The position numbers were made by a program, and so were the translations under genes. The notes under the pieces were generated by a model. It did not search any database, was not told the origin of the DNA, and saw only the letters and a list, made by a program, of their open reading frames with translations. A stretch of 64,000 nucleotides of DNA from Tigriopus japonicus (lineage: Eukaryota; Arthropoda; Copepoda; Harpacticoida; Harpacticidae): the NCBI GenBank assembly GCA_010645155.1, contig JAAGOF010000213.1, positions 29,107 through 93,106 on the forward strand, given 5' to 3'. Positions 34,577 through 46,455 of this stretch are shown piece by piece (positions within the stretch are counted from its first letter, which is position 1; each line of letters begins with the position of its first letter).

Positions 34577-34825
34577 CAGGGGTCGGCAACCACTTTTAGG
34601 AAAGGGCCCACCAATTTGACTACGTGTTGTCAAGGGCCCACCAAACCGACCTTGGTAGGTCCAGGGGCCCACAAATTAACGATCATGGAGCTTTGGGCCC
34701 ATGAGCACAGTACTATAGATGGCTCACGGGCCCACTATTTTGGACCTTCCCCATAGCGCCTGGGCCCACCAAAGATCACCCTGCGGCCCACATGTGGGCC
34801 GCGGCCCACCGGTTGCCGACCCCTG
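34577..34825. mobile_element. 249-bp hAT-type miniature element
   Basis: The ends CAGGGGTCGGCAACC and GGTTGCCGACCCCTG are perfect inverted repeats of a type common in hAT elements. The interior carries many GGGCCCAC motifs shared with 26728-27208. The flanks no longer show a clear octamer duplication. It sits inside the polymerase B remnant. Confidence 0.75.
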
Positions 34826-35315
34826 CACGATGCCGTCTTCCATATGCTTCAAGAGAGAAATTAATGAAACAAACCACAATGAATGTGGTTTGGAAAATGA
34901 AGCACAAGCCAAGGAAACACCTCATGTCCAAAACATGAGAATAACATGAAAACTTGTAAAGATTGGACAAAAGCTAGAACTTGCTCATTCACCAAGTATG
35001 AAAAAACCCAAGAATTCCCTGTAGTAGTTTATTTTGATTGTGAAGCTGTAAATAGAAAAGTGAGTGAGAAGGAAACAGAACAAGATATAATGGCAATTGG
35101 TGAATTTACAATGTATCTGAATGTTACAAACCTTAATTCCCAGACTAAGTGGGAAAATACAAGAAATTTGTCGGAATGACTGTCCCTCAGGATTTCATCA
35201 AAGAATTAAAAAATAGATGTTGAGAAGGTCAACCAAATTGTTAAGGATTCTAGCAAATCAATGGAAGAAGTGGGATCAATGGTCAATGGAGAAGGTATGA
35301 AATGTCATATTTGTA

Positions 35316-36603
35316 CAGACTGGGGAACCAAATTTTTCAGTAAATTTTCGTTGTGATTTGAGCTGCCACATAAAAGTTTAACCGGTATTTTTGATTATCA
35401 GCTGAAAGCTTAGACCAAAACAAACAACTTTTGTTAAAAACCCATCCCCGAAAAACAAAAAATGTCAAAGCAGGAGTCTAAGAGAGAAACTTTGTCCGTT
35501 CTCCTCCGTGCCAGATTGACCCTAGAGAAGGCTGCCGAGATAGTTGGTGTCACCGTGCGCACCGCCTACAATGTCAAGAAGCCATCAATGCTGGCCAGGG
35601 CATCTCAAGGGCTAAGGGAAGTGGCGGCCACAACAAAAAGCGATCTCTGGACTTCCTTGACGACATCAAGAGCCGGATCAAAAATGACCCCACCACCTCT
35701 ATGAGGAGTATGGCCAAGGAGCTCAATGTGGATAGCAGGACCATCAGGACGGCGGTGCTTCACGACCTTGGCATGAAATCGTTTGCCCGGACTCCAAGGC
35801 ACCTACTCACGGACAAAATGAAGTCACGTCGTGTTGAACGGTGCAAGAAAGTACTTGGCTACTACAAGCGATCCAGCGGTAGGGTCAAAATTTTCTCCGA
35901 CGAGAAACTCTTCACTCTGGATGCAGTTGTCAACAGGCGAAACGACCGATACCTTGCTAAATCAATAGATCAAGTCAAGAGGCACTACTGGACCAAACAT
36001 CCGCAACAAACAATGATGTTGGGTGTCGTGGCAGGCGATGGAAAGAAGATGCCACCTTACTTTTTCAAGCCTGGACAGAAGGTTGACTCTGCTGCCTACT
36101 ATAAGGTGTTGAGATACACGGTGTTGCCTTGGCTGAAGTCCACGTACCCCCAGGGCAACTATCTATGGACCCAGGATGGTGCACCTTGCCATACGTCAAA
36201 GAAGGTCCAAGAATTCTGCCGTGCCAACATGGCTGACTTCTGGCCCGCCGACATGTGGCCGAGTTCCAGCCCAGATTTGAACCCCCTCGATTTTTCTGTT
36301 TGGAGCGTCTTGGAGAAGGGTTCTAACAAGACTTCACACCCGAATTTGGAGTCCCTGCAGGAAGCCATTGTTGAATGCTGGAACAACATGAGCGAGGAGT
36401 ATATCCAGACCAGTTGCGCCAGTGTCAGGCGCCGTGTCGAGGCCGTCATCGCTAATAACGGTGGGCATATTGAATAAATCAATGCTCATATGATCCATGT
36501 ACCCGCTGCCTTTTGAATTTCTTGAAGTGTTTCACTGCAACAGAATGTAAGCTCAAAATTGTTTGCCATCACAGTTTACTGAAAAATTTGGTTCCCCACC
36601 CTG
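35316..36603 (+). mobile_element. Mariner-type transposon, 1,288 bp, both ends present
   Basis: Terminal inverted repeats of about 29 bp share TGGGGAACCAAATTTTTCAG (left from 35316, right ending 36603). A TA dinucleotide flanks each side (35314-35315 and 36604-36605), the expected duplication for the Tc1/mariner superfamily. It carries one transposase gene (35462-36477) and splits the polymerase B remnant. Confidence 0.85.
35462..36477 (+). pseudogene. Mariner-family transposase with one frameshift
   Basis: The N-terminus (ATG 35462) has a helix-turn-helix (EKAAEIVGVTVRTAYN). The frame then shifts near 35577-35583, after which one frame runs to TAA 36475-36477. Catalytic motifs are FSDEKLFT, TQDGAPCHTS and SSSPDLNPLDFSVW. 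The spacing between the second aspartate and the last aspartate of SPDLNPLD is 37 residues, fitting the DD37D group, not classical mariner DD34D. The single frameshift and clean ends mean this is a young copy compared with its surroundings. A cut-and-paste transposase acts in the nucleus on the terminal repeats. Confidence 0.8.
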
Positions 36604-37571
36604 TAAATTACTAACTCAACCTAGTGATACAGCTGCTATAGATCTTTGTAACTTTTCTGGTAAATGTAGAGGTTATGCTCACAATGATTGCAATCTCAAA
36701 TACTGCTTGAATAACATTTGTGTAAAAGTAGTCTCACGTAATTTTAGGGGTTATGATAAATCAATTTTATTGCAAATGAAATATTTTTGGAAGTTGAGTG
36801 TCTTGCACTGATGGAAAACGGTGAAAAACTTAAATGTGTAACACTGTCTTGGAATAGCTCAATTGATGGTGATCATGTTCAATTCCAACTCATAGATACA
36901 TTTATGCATCTTTCTAAACCATTAGAAGTATTGATTTAGAATCAAGCAAACTATCAACCATCACAAAAATTCAAAAATAAAAATGAAATGTTTAGTGATT
37001 TTGTTAAATTCATTGAAAAGAAGGACATCAAAATTCTCAGGCATTCATTCATCATTTCCAGTTATGTCTTTAAAATATAAAAATGGTAAAATAAGACACT
37101 ACTCAAGAAGGTGTATTCCTTTATACGTGGTTTGATTACCTCGAAACGTGATACCCGTGGGATATATATTTAGTTCACATTCTCTATTATTGTTGATTTT
37201 TTATGCCTAATTTTGCTCTCAAAAGAAAGGGGGATGGTATGATCCAATCTATTTCCTTCTTCCTATCGACTTCTTCCCTCATTACAATAGCGAGTATTTC
37301 TGCTCTTCCAACCAACTCCTTTTCCTATTGCCATCTTGGTATTAGCAGAGACGGCTTGGCCACACCTAAATAAAGTGATGTATGAGTTGAATGATACGCG
37401 CCTCTTTATTAAAACCGACCCGTTCACATCTTCCACTTCATGTTATGGAAACACTGCAACTGAATGACTTTCAAGAGTATCTGGAACTCTATCTCAAAAC
37501 TGATGTTCTTCAGTTGGTTGATGTACTATGTAACTCATACAGGCAGCTAGGTATGACACAATATGACTGAA

Positions 37572-38079
37572 ATCCTTTTCGTTTTGTTTCTGTCAATCAA
37601 TTAGTCTCGCGCTGCCTCACCAGGAAAAAATTTCTCAAGTCAAAAGTTCAAAGTTTTACACTATTGTTCTCAAAATTGATCTTTTTCTCATGATTACTTG
37701 CTGTCTTTTTCCGGTTTTGGTGAAACAAGGGAAAGAAGAAGAAGAATAAACGACATACAGCAATACACAGGTGCCTAATTTTCTCGCATTCGAATTGAAA
37801 TAATCAAGATAAGCAACGGACATCTTGATATCAAGAGTATTTGTGAATAAGCGTCAGACATTCACATAAAAAGTACAATTACTGTGTTTGAAAGTGTTTT
37901 ATGATCAAAAGTTAAAATCTTCCTGAATTCATCCGCTGATTTGCTCTCGTATACAGTACATTTTGGCTACAACTGTCATCTTGCAAAATCCAACTATTAA
38001 ATTTGTTATCATAATCTTTCCATTTAACTCTTCAGTATACAGAAGTATTCAGTATTCAGTCTCCTAACCCAGGATTTGA
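37572..38079. other. Gene-free stretch inside the mobile-element block
   Basis: I recognise nothing here. It may be Polinton interior too decayed to read, or host DNA carried with the block. Confidence 0.3.
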
Positions 38080-38462
38080 GATCAGTTGTAGCGATCGTAG
38101 AGGTTTTGCGTGCGCTCTGAGAGCACCTCCAAATCCTAAGGAATCAAGGCTAATTCGAACAATGAAGTCCTCCTCTCTTCTTTATCGGGCTCCTTCATTG
38201 TTCAATTTGTTGCCTATTTGCCTTCGTCGGGAATATGTAGGAGCTGATCCTCTAACAGCATTTAAGGCAGGATTGGACAAATTCTTAAATACTATTCCTG
38301 ACCAACCCACTATACAAGGGTTATATAGATCTGCCAACAGTAACTCATTGGTAGATCAAATTTCATATAAACATTAATTATTGAAACTATAATAATGATT
38401 AACTTTCTTTACAGGGAATCCCATTTCTTGTAGCGGTATTGAAAAATCCGCCCCCCCCCCAA
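38080..38462 (+). mobile_element. 5'-truncated LINE 3' end, copy 1
   Basis: It encodes the C-terminal tail of a non-LTR reverse transcriptase protein (NLLPICLRREYVGADP then GLYRSANSNSLVDQ), followed by a 3' untranslated region ending TTGAAAAATCCGCCCC, poly-C and poly-A. It is an inverted copy of 39760-40160. Confidence 0.7.
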
Positions 38463-38835
38463 AAAAAGTAAAAAAAAAATATACCTCACCATCAACAATT
38501 TTCTACCTCAAAACTTTTTCAACTAGCATAATTAGGTACTTTTGTTTTGAGGAGTTCTTCATCGTAGAAACAGCTTTCAACTTTTTCCTAGACCACGGAC
38601 ATCTAGTATTTCCTAATTTTTATTCTAGATGTCCTTGCCTAGACATATCTTCAATTTGATATGTAGTGGGTGTGGTTTCAAGAACTTTCCTGACTTTAAA
38701 AAGTTCTTCTAACCAATTAAACTTATAACCTTTATCAAAAATACCATTTGCTCTGGAAACTCTTACAATATCACCTTTTTTCAATTTTGCTGCTTTTGGT
38801 TGTTTTATGGTTAAAAATTTCTAACGTTGTTGTAA

Positions 38836-38990
38836 TAGAGTCTCGCGATTCAAAACGTGGTGTGTACACAGTATTAAGAGACCCGCTCTATGTAGTAACT
38901 TCTTTCGCTTTTTATGCAAGTTTTATCAGTATTTGGTGTTTCCATTTCGTTTCATTCTAGAGCCATTTATTCTGACTTCAAATGTTTGTT
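38836..38990. repeat. 155-bp repeat shared with 50548-50702
   Basis: The two copies run in the same orientation, with blocks such as TTTCGCTTTTTATGCAAGTT and ATTCTAGAGCCATTTATTCT. I do not recognise the family. Confidence 0.6.
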
Positions 38991-39054
38991 CTTGTAATGC
39001 ACCAACATTGCATTGGTTTGTAACGACGGTGTTTAAAAGGCCACTGGTCTGAAA

Positions 39055-39424
39055 CCTTCCCCAACTCCTTTTTTAAGGTCTGAAATTGGTCGCTCTGATT
39101 TTGTTGACGGTTGACTCTTGCCTTCTCCTTTTCCCTTTTTTCTCCTTCCTCATATGTAGAGGGTGACTAATTTTGAAACTGAAGTTGACATTTTAAACTT
39201 GTAATAACTTCAAAATGAGGCAAAAATCTTGATGTCCTTAAAATTTAAGACTACTTCTTGATACAATAATTAACAACTGGTTGTTAACTTCTGCTAATTA
39301 CAAATCACTGAGGATGTACCAGAGGCATTCAAACTTAGCAAAGTGAAGAGCGTATTTTCGGAATTTCTCTACTTTCCATTCCCGGTTATGCTATACAGTA
39401 AATGCCGCTTGAGATCGCTTTTTT
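39055..39424. repeat. About 360-bp repeat shared with 51747-52087
   Basis: This is an inverted copy of 51747-52087 (shared GCCGCTTGAGATCGCTTTTT and ACATTTTAAACTTGTAATAA). The second copy lies immediately next to the right-hand 441-bp direct repeat. Confidence 0.7.
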
Positions 39425-39656
39425 CGACTGTCAATAATTCTCTAATTTCACCCTCACTCGACATGTTTAATTTACTAGGTGCTCTTTTAATTGTTCTATG
39501 ATATCCAGCATTATATTCTTCAATCAAATCATTTAATATAGCAAGCCAACTGTGTGAATTTAGCTCAGTAACTTCTTCCACATGCGACCTTTCAATGTTC
39601 TGTTAAATTTTTTAAAAATGGCAGCTTTTTTATTTGAAAATGTGTGATAGTGACTA

Positions 39657-39745
39657 ATAGGGCCCTGAATAATATTTGCAAAAAAGTGTCGAAATATCCA
39701 TTACATATTTTATTCAAAAGCCCTAAATATTTGAAAATTCGCCTA
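39657..39745. mobile_element. Fragment of the TAGGGCCC hAT-type element
   Basis: From TAGGGCCCTGAATAATATTT onward it follows the reverse complement of 2485-2571. Only one end is present; the fragment stops near the LINE tail. Confidence 0.6.
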
Positions 39746-39754
39746 ATACTTTTT

Positions 39755-42160
39755 TTTTTTGGGGGGGGGCGGATTTTTCAATACCGCTACAAGGAATGGG
39801 ATTCCCTGTAAAGAGAGTTAATCATTAATATACTTTTAATAATAAATGTTTATATGAAATTTGATCTACCAATGAGTTAATGTTGGCAGATCTGTACAAC
39901 CCTTGAATAGTGGGTTGGTCAGGAATAGTATTTAAGAATTTGTCCAATCCTGCCTTAAATGGTGTTAGAGGATCAACTCCTACATATTCCCGACAAAGGC
40001 AAATAGGCAACAAATTGAACAATGGAGGAGCCCAATAAAGAAGAGAGGAAGACTTCATTGTTCGAACTAGTCTCGATTCCCTTGGATTTGGAGGTGCTCT
40101 CAGAGCGCACGTAAAACCTCTACGATCGCTACAACTGATCTCAAATCCGGGGTTAGGACAGAGCCCATAAACGCTCTTGAAAACATACAGTATCAGATAC
40201 TTTTCATACCTTCTCTGAGTACTGTACAGTCCTAACTTCTTGAGTCTCTCCCAATACGAGAGCTCTCTCATTCCTGTGATGTTCCTAGTAAAACATCTTT
40301 GGACCTGCTCGACCTTTTGCAAACCTGCCGAACTCATTGGAGCCCAAATTGGTGAGGCATATTCAAGATGCGGCTGAACAATCGACTTGTACAGAGTTAG
40401 CATTGTAATACTATCTCTGGACTTGAAAGTACGATAGATCCAGCCACATGTTTGAAATGCCTTCCCCACTGTCAACTGGATATGCTCATCAAACTTCCAT
40501 CATCTTGGACGACAACTCCCAAATCCCTCATGGACGATACCTGCTCAATATCACAACCTCCATTGTCTTTGAGAGGAACATCTAGTTTTGACGCCCCATA
40601 CGTCATTGTGCGGAACTTCATCCCGATCAATGCCATGTTACTCTCGCCAACCCAAGAGTAGACCCTCAACTAAACATTTTGAGTCCTGACCATAGAGGTT
40701 GTGAAGAATTGTTTGTTGTCCCCCTCTATTCCCGCCCCACCAGCCTGCCGCGTAGACATCGCTAGAGGCCAGCCAGCATTGTCCATGCACTCGGGAAGAG
40801 ACAAAACTCAACATAATTTTAACTATTTCGCAATATGTGTGATATTGTACTGATAAATAAGATATCTAAAAGGACATTGGTTGGTGACATTGTTGGCAAA
40901 TTTACTTGAAATATTAGGCAATTTGTCTCTTTCTAAGTGTCTGGACAGTGCTGGCTGGCCTACAGTGATGTCTACGCGGCAGGCCCTGGCAGCGTCCATA
41001 GCGAAAGACAACAATCAATTCTTCACAACCTCTATTCCTTCCACAAACTAATTTTGTGTCATCACCATATGAAGAAATACCGGCTTTTGTTCTAAACTTC
41101 TGGAGAGGAGCAATGAAGAGAATAAACAAGAGCGGACCTAAAATTGAACCTTGCGGAACACCTGACTTGACATCATACATGCCGCTAAAAGATCCTTCAA
41201 CTTTAACTATCTGCTTCCTTTTGCTTATAAAACTATCAATCCAAGCCAGGACCTTACCCTGGACCACAAACTCTTTGAGTTGATCGAGCAAAAGACCATG
41301 ATCTACCTTATCAAAGGCCTTGGCAAAGTAGGGAAACTTGCCCTGATCTAAGATGCAACGCATCAAGTAGGAGAAAACAGGGGCAAGAATCTGTGAACAT
41401 TTCATCAGAAACTGAGATGTCACACCATCAGGTCCAGGAGAACTCGAGAGCTTAAAGCTCTTGATGGCCTCAAAAGCATCTTGATCTCTGACTACCAGAT
41501 CCTCCAATTGATTATCCTGACTGTCCATGCCAGTCTCATCAACAACATTACTATAATCATGGCCTGCTCTACCAACCCTTTTCGGAATTGAAAATACACT
41601 TGAGAACTGATCTCCAAGCATATCGGCCATGACCTTACTATCATTGACGGTTTTACCGTCGACCTCAAAAGGCCCTACTGGATGCTTCATTTTTCTCTTT
41701 GTGTTTGCAAAAGAGAAAAACGCTTACCTCCTGGACAACTCTGCTGTCCTTCTCTAACTGATCGGAATCAATGGAGGCCCTAATCTTTGATTGGACCACA
41801 TCCAATTTATTTTGGAGGCTGGCTGCAACAAATGGATTTGAAGTACGTCGAAGTCTATTTGCAATCTGTCAACTCCTTTTGAATAACTTCTTTCTAACCT
41901 TTGGAATTCTAGACAATGGCCTACCTTTTGCCACTATTTCTGGAATACCAATGGACAAACAAACCTCGTCAAAAAGTGAAATAAGCTTATTTATAGCTTT
42001 ATCTATTGATGGTTCCTGCTTTAGAAAGGAAATCAAGTCCAACTCGCCTAATCTTTCAACTTTAGTGCTCTTGAGAAACGAACAAACTTCCTCTTCCAAA
42101 GATCAAGATCGAATGTTCTCTTTATTCTCCTTTTTCAACAGCTTAATTTCAGGGTGATCA
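39755..42160 (-). mobile_element. LINE (Jockey/CR1-like), decayed, copy 2
   Basis: On the minus strand: linker region 42130-41780; reverse transcriptase 41690-41030 with SSPGPDGV, AFDKVDHGLL, SGVPQGSILGPLLF and a catalytic box mutated to YGDD; thumb and C-terminal region 40670-39835 ending RSANINSLVDQISYKH; then a 3' tail with poly-C. The endonuclease domain is absent, part of the palm is deleted before AFDKVDHG, and a foldback element is inserted at 40702-41030. The element is dead. Confidence 0.75.
40702..41030. mobile_element. Foldback miniature element, copy 2
   Basis: Inverted ends share GAGGTTGTGAAGAATTG and its complement. The arms contain GTAGACATCGCTAGAGGCC on the left and GGCCTACAGTGATGTCTACG on the right. 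Same family as 28438-28778. It interrupts the LINE reverse transcriptase. Confidence 0.65.
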
Positions 42161-42189
42161 AAGTACACTACATTATCCTTCCCCCAGCC

Positions 42190-45100
42190 GAGAGCCCAGG
42201 ACAGGCTTGAGGCGATCAACCGAAATTCAATCAGCTCGTGACCGCAGGTCTAAAAGGAAGGTTTTCGGGCCCCGAGCCAAAACTTGAAAGGGACCAGAAT
42301 ATGGATTTTGCAATGGACCAGATGGACTGTCAGAGTGGACATAGACATAATCTGTTTGCGTTAGTGCGGAAGAAACAAACGTGGAAGGCACCCCGTGATA
42401 AGCTGGAGGCGTGGCACGAAGACGGGACATAGCAGCATGTAATAAATTGGCAAACTCCTCTGGAGAACTTCCAGTTCTTGAGGGGGAGAAAAATTGCCCA
42501 GGTAGGCGAAGAGCCTCACCAAAGACCAAATCATTAGGGGAAGCTTGCAAATCAGCTTTGGGAGTTGCTCGAAGGCTCAACATGACAAGTGGAAGCTCTG
42601 TGACCCAATCATGTCCAATAGGCAATCGAGTCTTGAGAGAGGATTTCAATTGACGGTGTAGCCGCTCCACCATTCCGTTCGCTTGAGGATGGTAATCAGT
42701 TGTTGTTTTAGCTTTTACCCCCAACTCCTTCATGGAAGATATCCAAAGGTTGGAGGTGAATTGGCGGCCGCGATCCGTAATAATCTCTTGAGGTGCACCA
42801 AAATGAGAGAGAGACCCAACCGGACAAAAAACTCATGAGGGTAGTCTTGGCGGTAATGCCAGCCATAGGAATTGCCACAGCATAGCGAGTGAACCGATCA
42901 ACACACGTCAGTAAATAACGAAATCCTTGCTTCTCTGGCAAGGGACCATCAATGTTCACATGCACTACTTGAAACCGTTGTGAAGGCGTAGAAAATTGTA
43001 GAAGGGGGGCTTTGGTGTGTTTGTGCACTTTGGACAACTGGCAAGGATGACAAGCCCGGACCCATTGGGATATTTGTGACGAAGCTCCTCGCCAAACAAA
43101 TCTCGCCAATATCAAACTCTTAGTAGCTCGCGTGCCTGGATGTGCAGGGTAATGCAAGGCCTCAAATACTTGTCTGGTTAAAGCATTTGGCACAACAGGG
43201 CGGTCTCGTCCTCTAGAGGTGTCAACCAGTATGGTTAAATCAGAACCTGGAACAGGTCGGTTCTCTAAGACCAAACCTGACTCTGAGTGTCGAAGAGTAG
43301 CCACTGATGGGTCATCCAATTGACCCTTGCACGGGTAGTTATTTCCAGATTTTTTAAATTTCAATGGCATTCCACTTTCAGTGGTACCACACCTTTGGCT
43401 TAAGTCTTCGGAAGAAGAAAATGCAAAAATTAAAATCTTCCCCCATGGAATATGACAGAAATTGTCATTTTTGTTATGACGTGTTTTGAATCTTTTTCCT
43501 CTTGATTAAAATCATGAGAAGGGCATCTCCTGAATGTATGGCCTTACATTATTACCTTTCAGTGTAACTGTACTGATGTTTGTAATTAAGTGATCCTTGG
43601 TCAATTTCTTGACTTGAGTTTAATTTGATGTATGAGTATCACTACCTCAACACAAGAAGGGACAAGGATATTCAAGGCACAGCATGTTTGTTTAGTTTGT
43701 GAAAGTTACTTTTACATTCAGTATCTATTGGTGATTAATTTGAATCAGTTTGGTACATCTGAGATGATGTTATTGTGGTAGATTGGTCATTTCCTCGTTG
43801 ATCATGTGCTTATCATGTGTCATTGTGTGCAACCCTGAATATCATTCTGCAAATTGCTTTTTTCTTGCAAGAAATCCTCCACATCAAGATTGCAATCACC
43901 AAATGAACAATATTGTGTTGGCCTTCCACTTTAGGCAAAGTATTTCATGCCAACAAAAATTTGCATAAGGTAAAGTGCACTAATGACCGAGTGAAGAACA
44001 TATAACAAAGGATTTTGAAGAATCCAAGTTATTGAAACCTGAACAATGTGATCATTGATCAGTTCTTTTGCTGATTGTGTGCTTTAAAAGTGACAAAATC
44101 ACAGGCCCGTGGACAAAATGTCACTTATACATCAAAGAGAGGACGAGCATCAAACTCATCTAGTGTGCCATGTGTACAAACAATTTCCATGCATAGAAAA
44201 TCTTCACAGTGCACTCAGTATCCAACACATCAATGAAAATCATCTGAAAGGTTGTCTTAAAAGTTCTGTAACAAAACTATGTGAATATGAGTCATTTTGT
44301 TCAGTTGTGATTTTGAGTTCATTGTTCAACATTTTCCATTCCAAGTCTTGTTTCTTGACCACCATGACTTTCCTATCTCCTTTTTTTGCCTTGTATTGTT
44401 GGCCATTGTCAATCCATTTCTGATGATAAATAAACTGCCTTACTTTATAGTTGTTTAGTTTTTGCAATTTTAACTCAGAAAAGCTTTCATTAGAATTATC
44501 AAAACAGCAACTATGCAAATGAATGCACTTGAAGCACTATCCACAAGGAACATTTTGCTCCTCTTCATCATTGTTATCATAGCAGATTGAAGCCTATTTT
44601 TCTCAACTTTTCTTGATTGCAATAAATCTTTCTAAATCAATAAATTGTCTATGATGTGCAAAATCGAATTAAGCTTTGCTCCATATCAAGGACACATTGG
44701 GGCCCAAAAATGTGTTACAAAGGAGACACCCTTCTCATGAGTGGAAAAGGAGGAAAATGGATTCAAACCATGCCATAACTAAAAAGGCCATTTCACTCAT
44801 TTTCCATGGGGGAAGATTTTAATTTATGCATTTCCTTCTTTCCAAGGCTTATGCCAATGGTGTGGTACCACTGAAAATGGAATGCCATTGAAATTAAAAA
44901 TTTCCCTAAATAGCTACCCGTGCTTGGCAAGGGCCAGTAACGAGGGCTCAGAAATAACTGAAGAAGGGCAGGAAATACGCGACAAGGCATCAGCGGGAGC
45001 GTTGTCCTTTCCAGAAACATGGCGAATGTCAGAAGTATATTCACTCTAATCACTTCTAGGAGGAAATGAAACTTCTCAATAGCCAACTTGATAGCGAGAA

Positions 45101-46010
45101 GCTCACGATCAAAAGCATCATAATTGGATTGAGCCGTGTTCATGCGGTGGGAACGAAATCCAAGAGGTTGCCAATGTCCATTTACATATTGTTCCAGCAC
45201 AGCACCTACTGCCACATTTGACGCATCTGTAGTCAAAGCTAGAGGTGCAGATGGATCATAAAAGGCAAGGGAAGTTGCGGTACTGAGAAGCTCCATGGCC
45301 TTTTCAAAAGCCGTCTGTGCCTCAGGACTCCATTTAAATTTGCCCACTCGAAGTAAGGCATACAGGGGAGAGAGAATATCAGCTGCATGGGGAATAAACC
45401 GATTGTAGTAGTTAATAAGCCCAAGGAAGCGTTGCAGACCTACACGATCACCAGGTCGAGGAAAATACTTGATGGAAGCACCTCTCTCAGCAATTGGTCG
45501 TATTCCTGTAGCATTGATGTGATGCCCAAGGAAGGTTAGCTCAGAAACAGCAAATACACATTTAGACATATTTACTGCAAGTCCATGTTGAACCAGGCGA
45601 GAACAGACCTGTCGGAGCAAGGTAATGTGGGATGGCAAATCCTTTGAAGCTAAGAGGATGTCGTCCACATAAACAAACACGCCCTCAAGGCCGGAGAGGA
45701 CAGTGTTCATGAACTAAAGGCATAAGGCCATAAGCCAAAAGGCATTCGCAGAAATTCAAACAAACCAAATGGGGTTGTCACTGCTGTCTTTGGCACATCT
45801 TCTTCTGCCACAGGAATGTGGTAGAATCCTTTCACCAGATCCAATTTGCTGAACACTGTTGAACCCCCAAGATCATTGACAAAATCCTGTGTATGAGGAA
45901 GAGGATATCTGTCGGGAGTAGTTGACGCATTGAGCCGTCGAAAATCTCCACAAGGCCGCCACGAACCATCGGCCTTTTTGACCATGTGTAGAGGCGAGGC
46001 GTACCCATTG
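42190..46010 (-). mobile_element. Gypsy LTR retrotransposon remnant 1
   Basis: Minus-strand order is reverse transcriptase (45985-45000: SPLHMVKKADGSWRPCGDFR, FSKLDLVKGFYHIPV, YVDDILLAS), RNase H (LTTDASNVAVGAVLEQ), then integrase (43320-42240: zinc-binding HYPAHPGTRATK with CHPCQLSK, core NIDGPLPEKQGFRYLLT, TTDYHPQANGMVERLHRQLK). Frame breaks occur near 45710 and 42780. A 1.6-kb DNA element (43322-44935) separates RNase H from integrase. No gag, protease or LTRs were recognised. Its lower-coordinate end, downstream of integrase, runs into the LINE. Confidence 0.75.
43322..44935. mobile_element. 1.6-kb DNA element with about 125-bp inverted ends
   Basis: The ends are long imperfect inverted repeats: left from CCCTTGCACGGGTAGTTATT, right ending GCACGGGTA-complement then GGCAAGGG. 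Inside the arms both share ATGGCATTCCACTTTCAGTG and GTGGTACCACACC. No transposase motif is seen in the AT-rich interior, although short frames exist (44109-44423). It is inserted in the Gypsy remnant and no target duplication is clear. The superfamily is unassigned. Confidence 0.6.
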
Positions 46011-46455
46011 CATGTCAGATCTTGTTATCTTCATGAATTCTGATCTAATTCGCGTCCTATTTCAGCTTTTTTTTGCAGTCAAGAATAGGATGCAATAAAT
46101 GGGTGCAATATCATTTTTTAATGTTGTGAGTTCAAGTTGGCCCTAAGGTAAATGAATATAGGTTGGGCAACTCTAAGTGATTTTTAACAAATTCGTAAGG
46201 TAAAAGCAAGCATACAATCCACAAAGGCTAGATTTTATATTTTGATGTTGTCTTACATTATACCAATCTATTTGTTTTTCCAAACATTTAGGAGGTGGTA
46301 ATCCAAATGAGTCATAGTATTCATTGTCATAAACTTATAACGCAAAGACATAAGACCTTGGCTTTCTACTTTTTGGACCATCATTGCGTGAGATTGCCCT
46401 AACTGTTGATTTGCTTTATTTTGGCCACCCTACTATTGTTGAATTGCATTGCAGC

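Larger units (their letters stand above)
33828..37571 (+). pseudogene. Polinton/adintovirus-like DNA polymerase B remnant
   Basis: Pieces of a protein-primed family B polymerase of the Maverick/Polinton type lie in order: 33831-34151 (N-terminal region with GSGWQYHACVEM and INPKN), 34320-34570 (HYVWIKN), 34946-35300 (exonuclease-type PVVVYFDCEAV, then CHIC), 36604-36940 (GKCRGYAHNDCNLKY and NFRGYDKS), and 37447-37571 (YLELYLKTDVLQLVDVL). Stops, frame changes and three identified insertions (34157-34268, 34577-34825, 35316-36603) break it, and the polymerase palm motifs are missing. It cannot be functional. An integrase remnant of the same kind of element lies on the other strand at 38620-39600. 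Assignment is by motif recognition. Confidence 0.7.
38620..39600 (-). pseudogene. Polinton-like integrase remnant
   Basis: The minus strand holds two separated parts. 39425-39600 encodes the end of a retroviral-type integrase core (WLAILNDLIEEYNAGYHRTI then KRAPSKLN). 38620-38812 encodes an SH3-like C-terminal domain (KKGDIVRVSR, FDKGYKFNWLEELFKV) with a TAA stop. Repeats at 38836-38990 and 39055-39424 lie between, and the zinc-binding and catalytic parts are absent. The YN-x4-HR-x-IK arrangement and GYKFNW-type tail fit Polinton and adintovirus integrases more than Gypsy. It probably belongs with the polymerase B remnant at 33828-37571. Confidence 0.6.
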
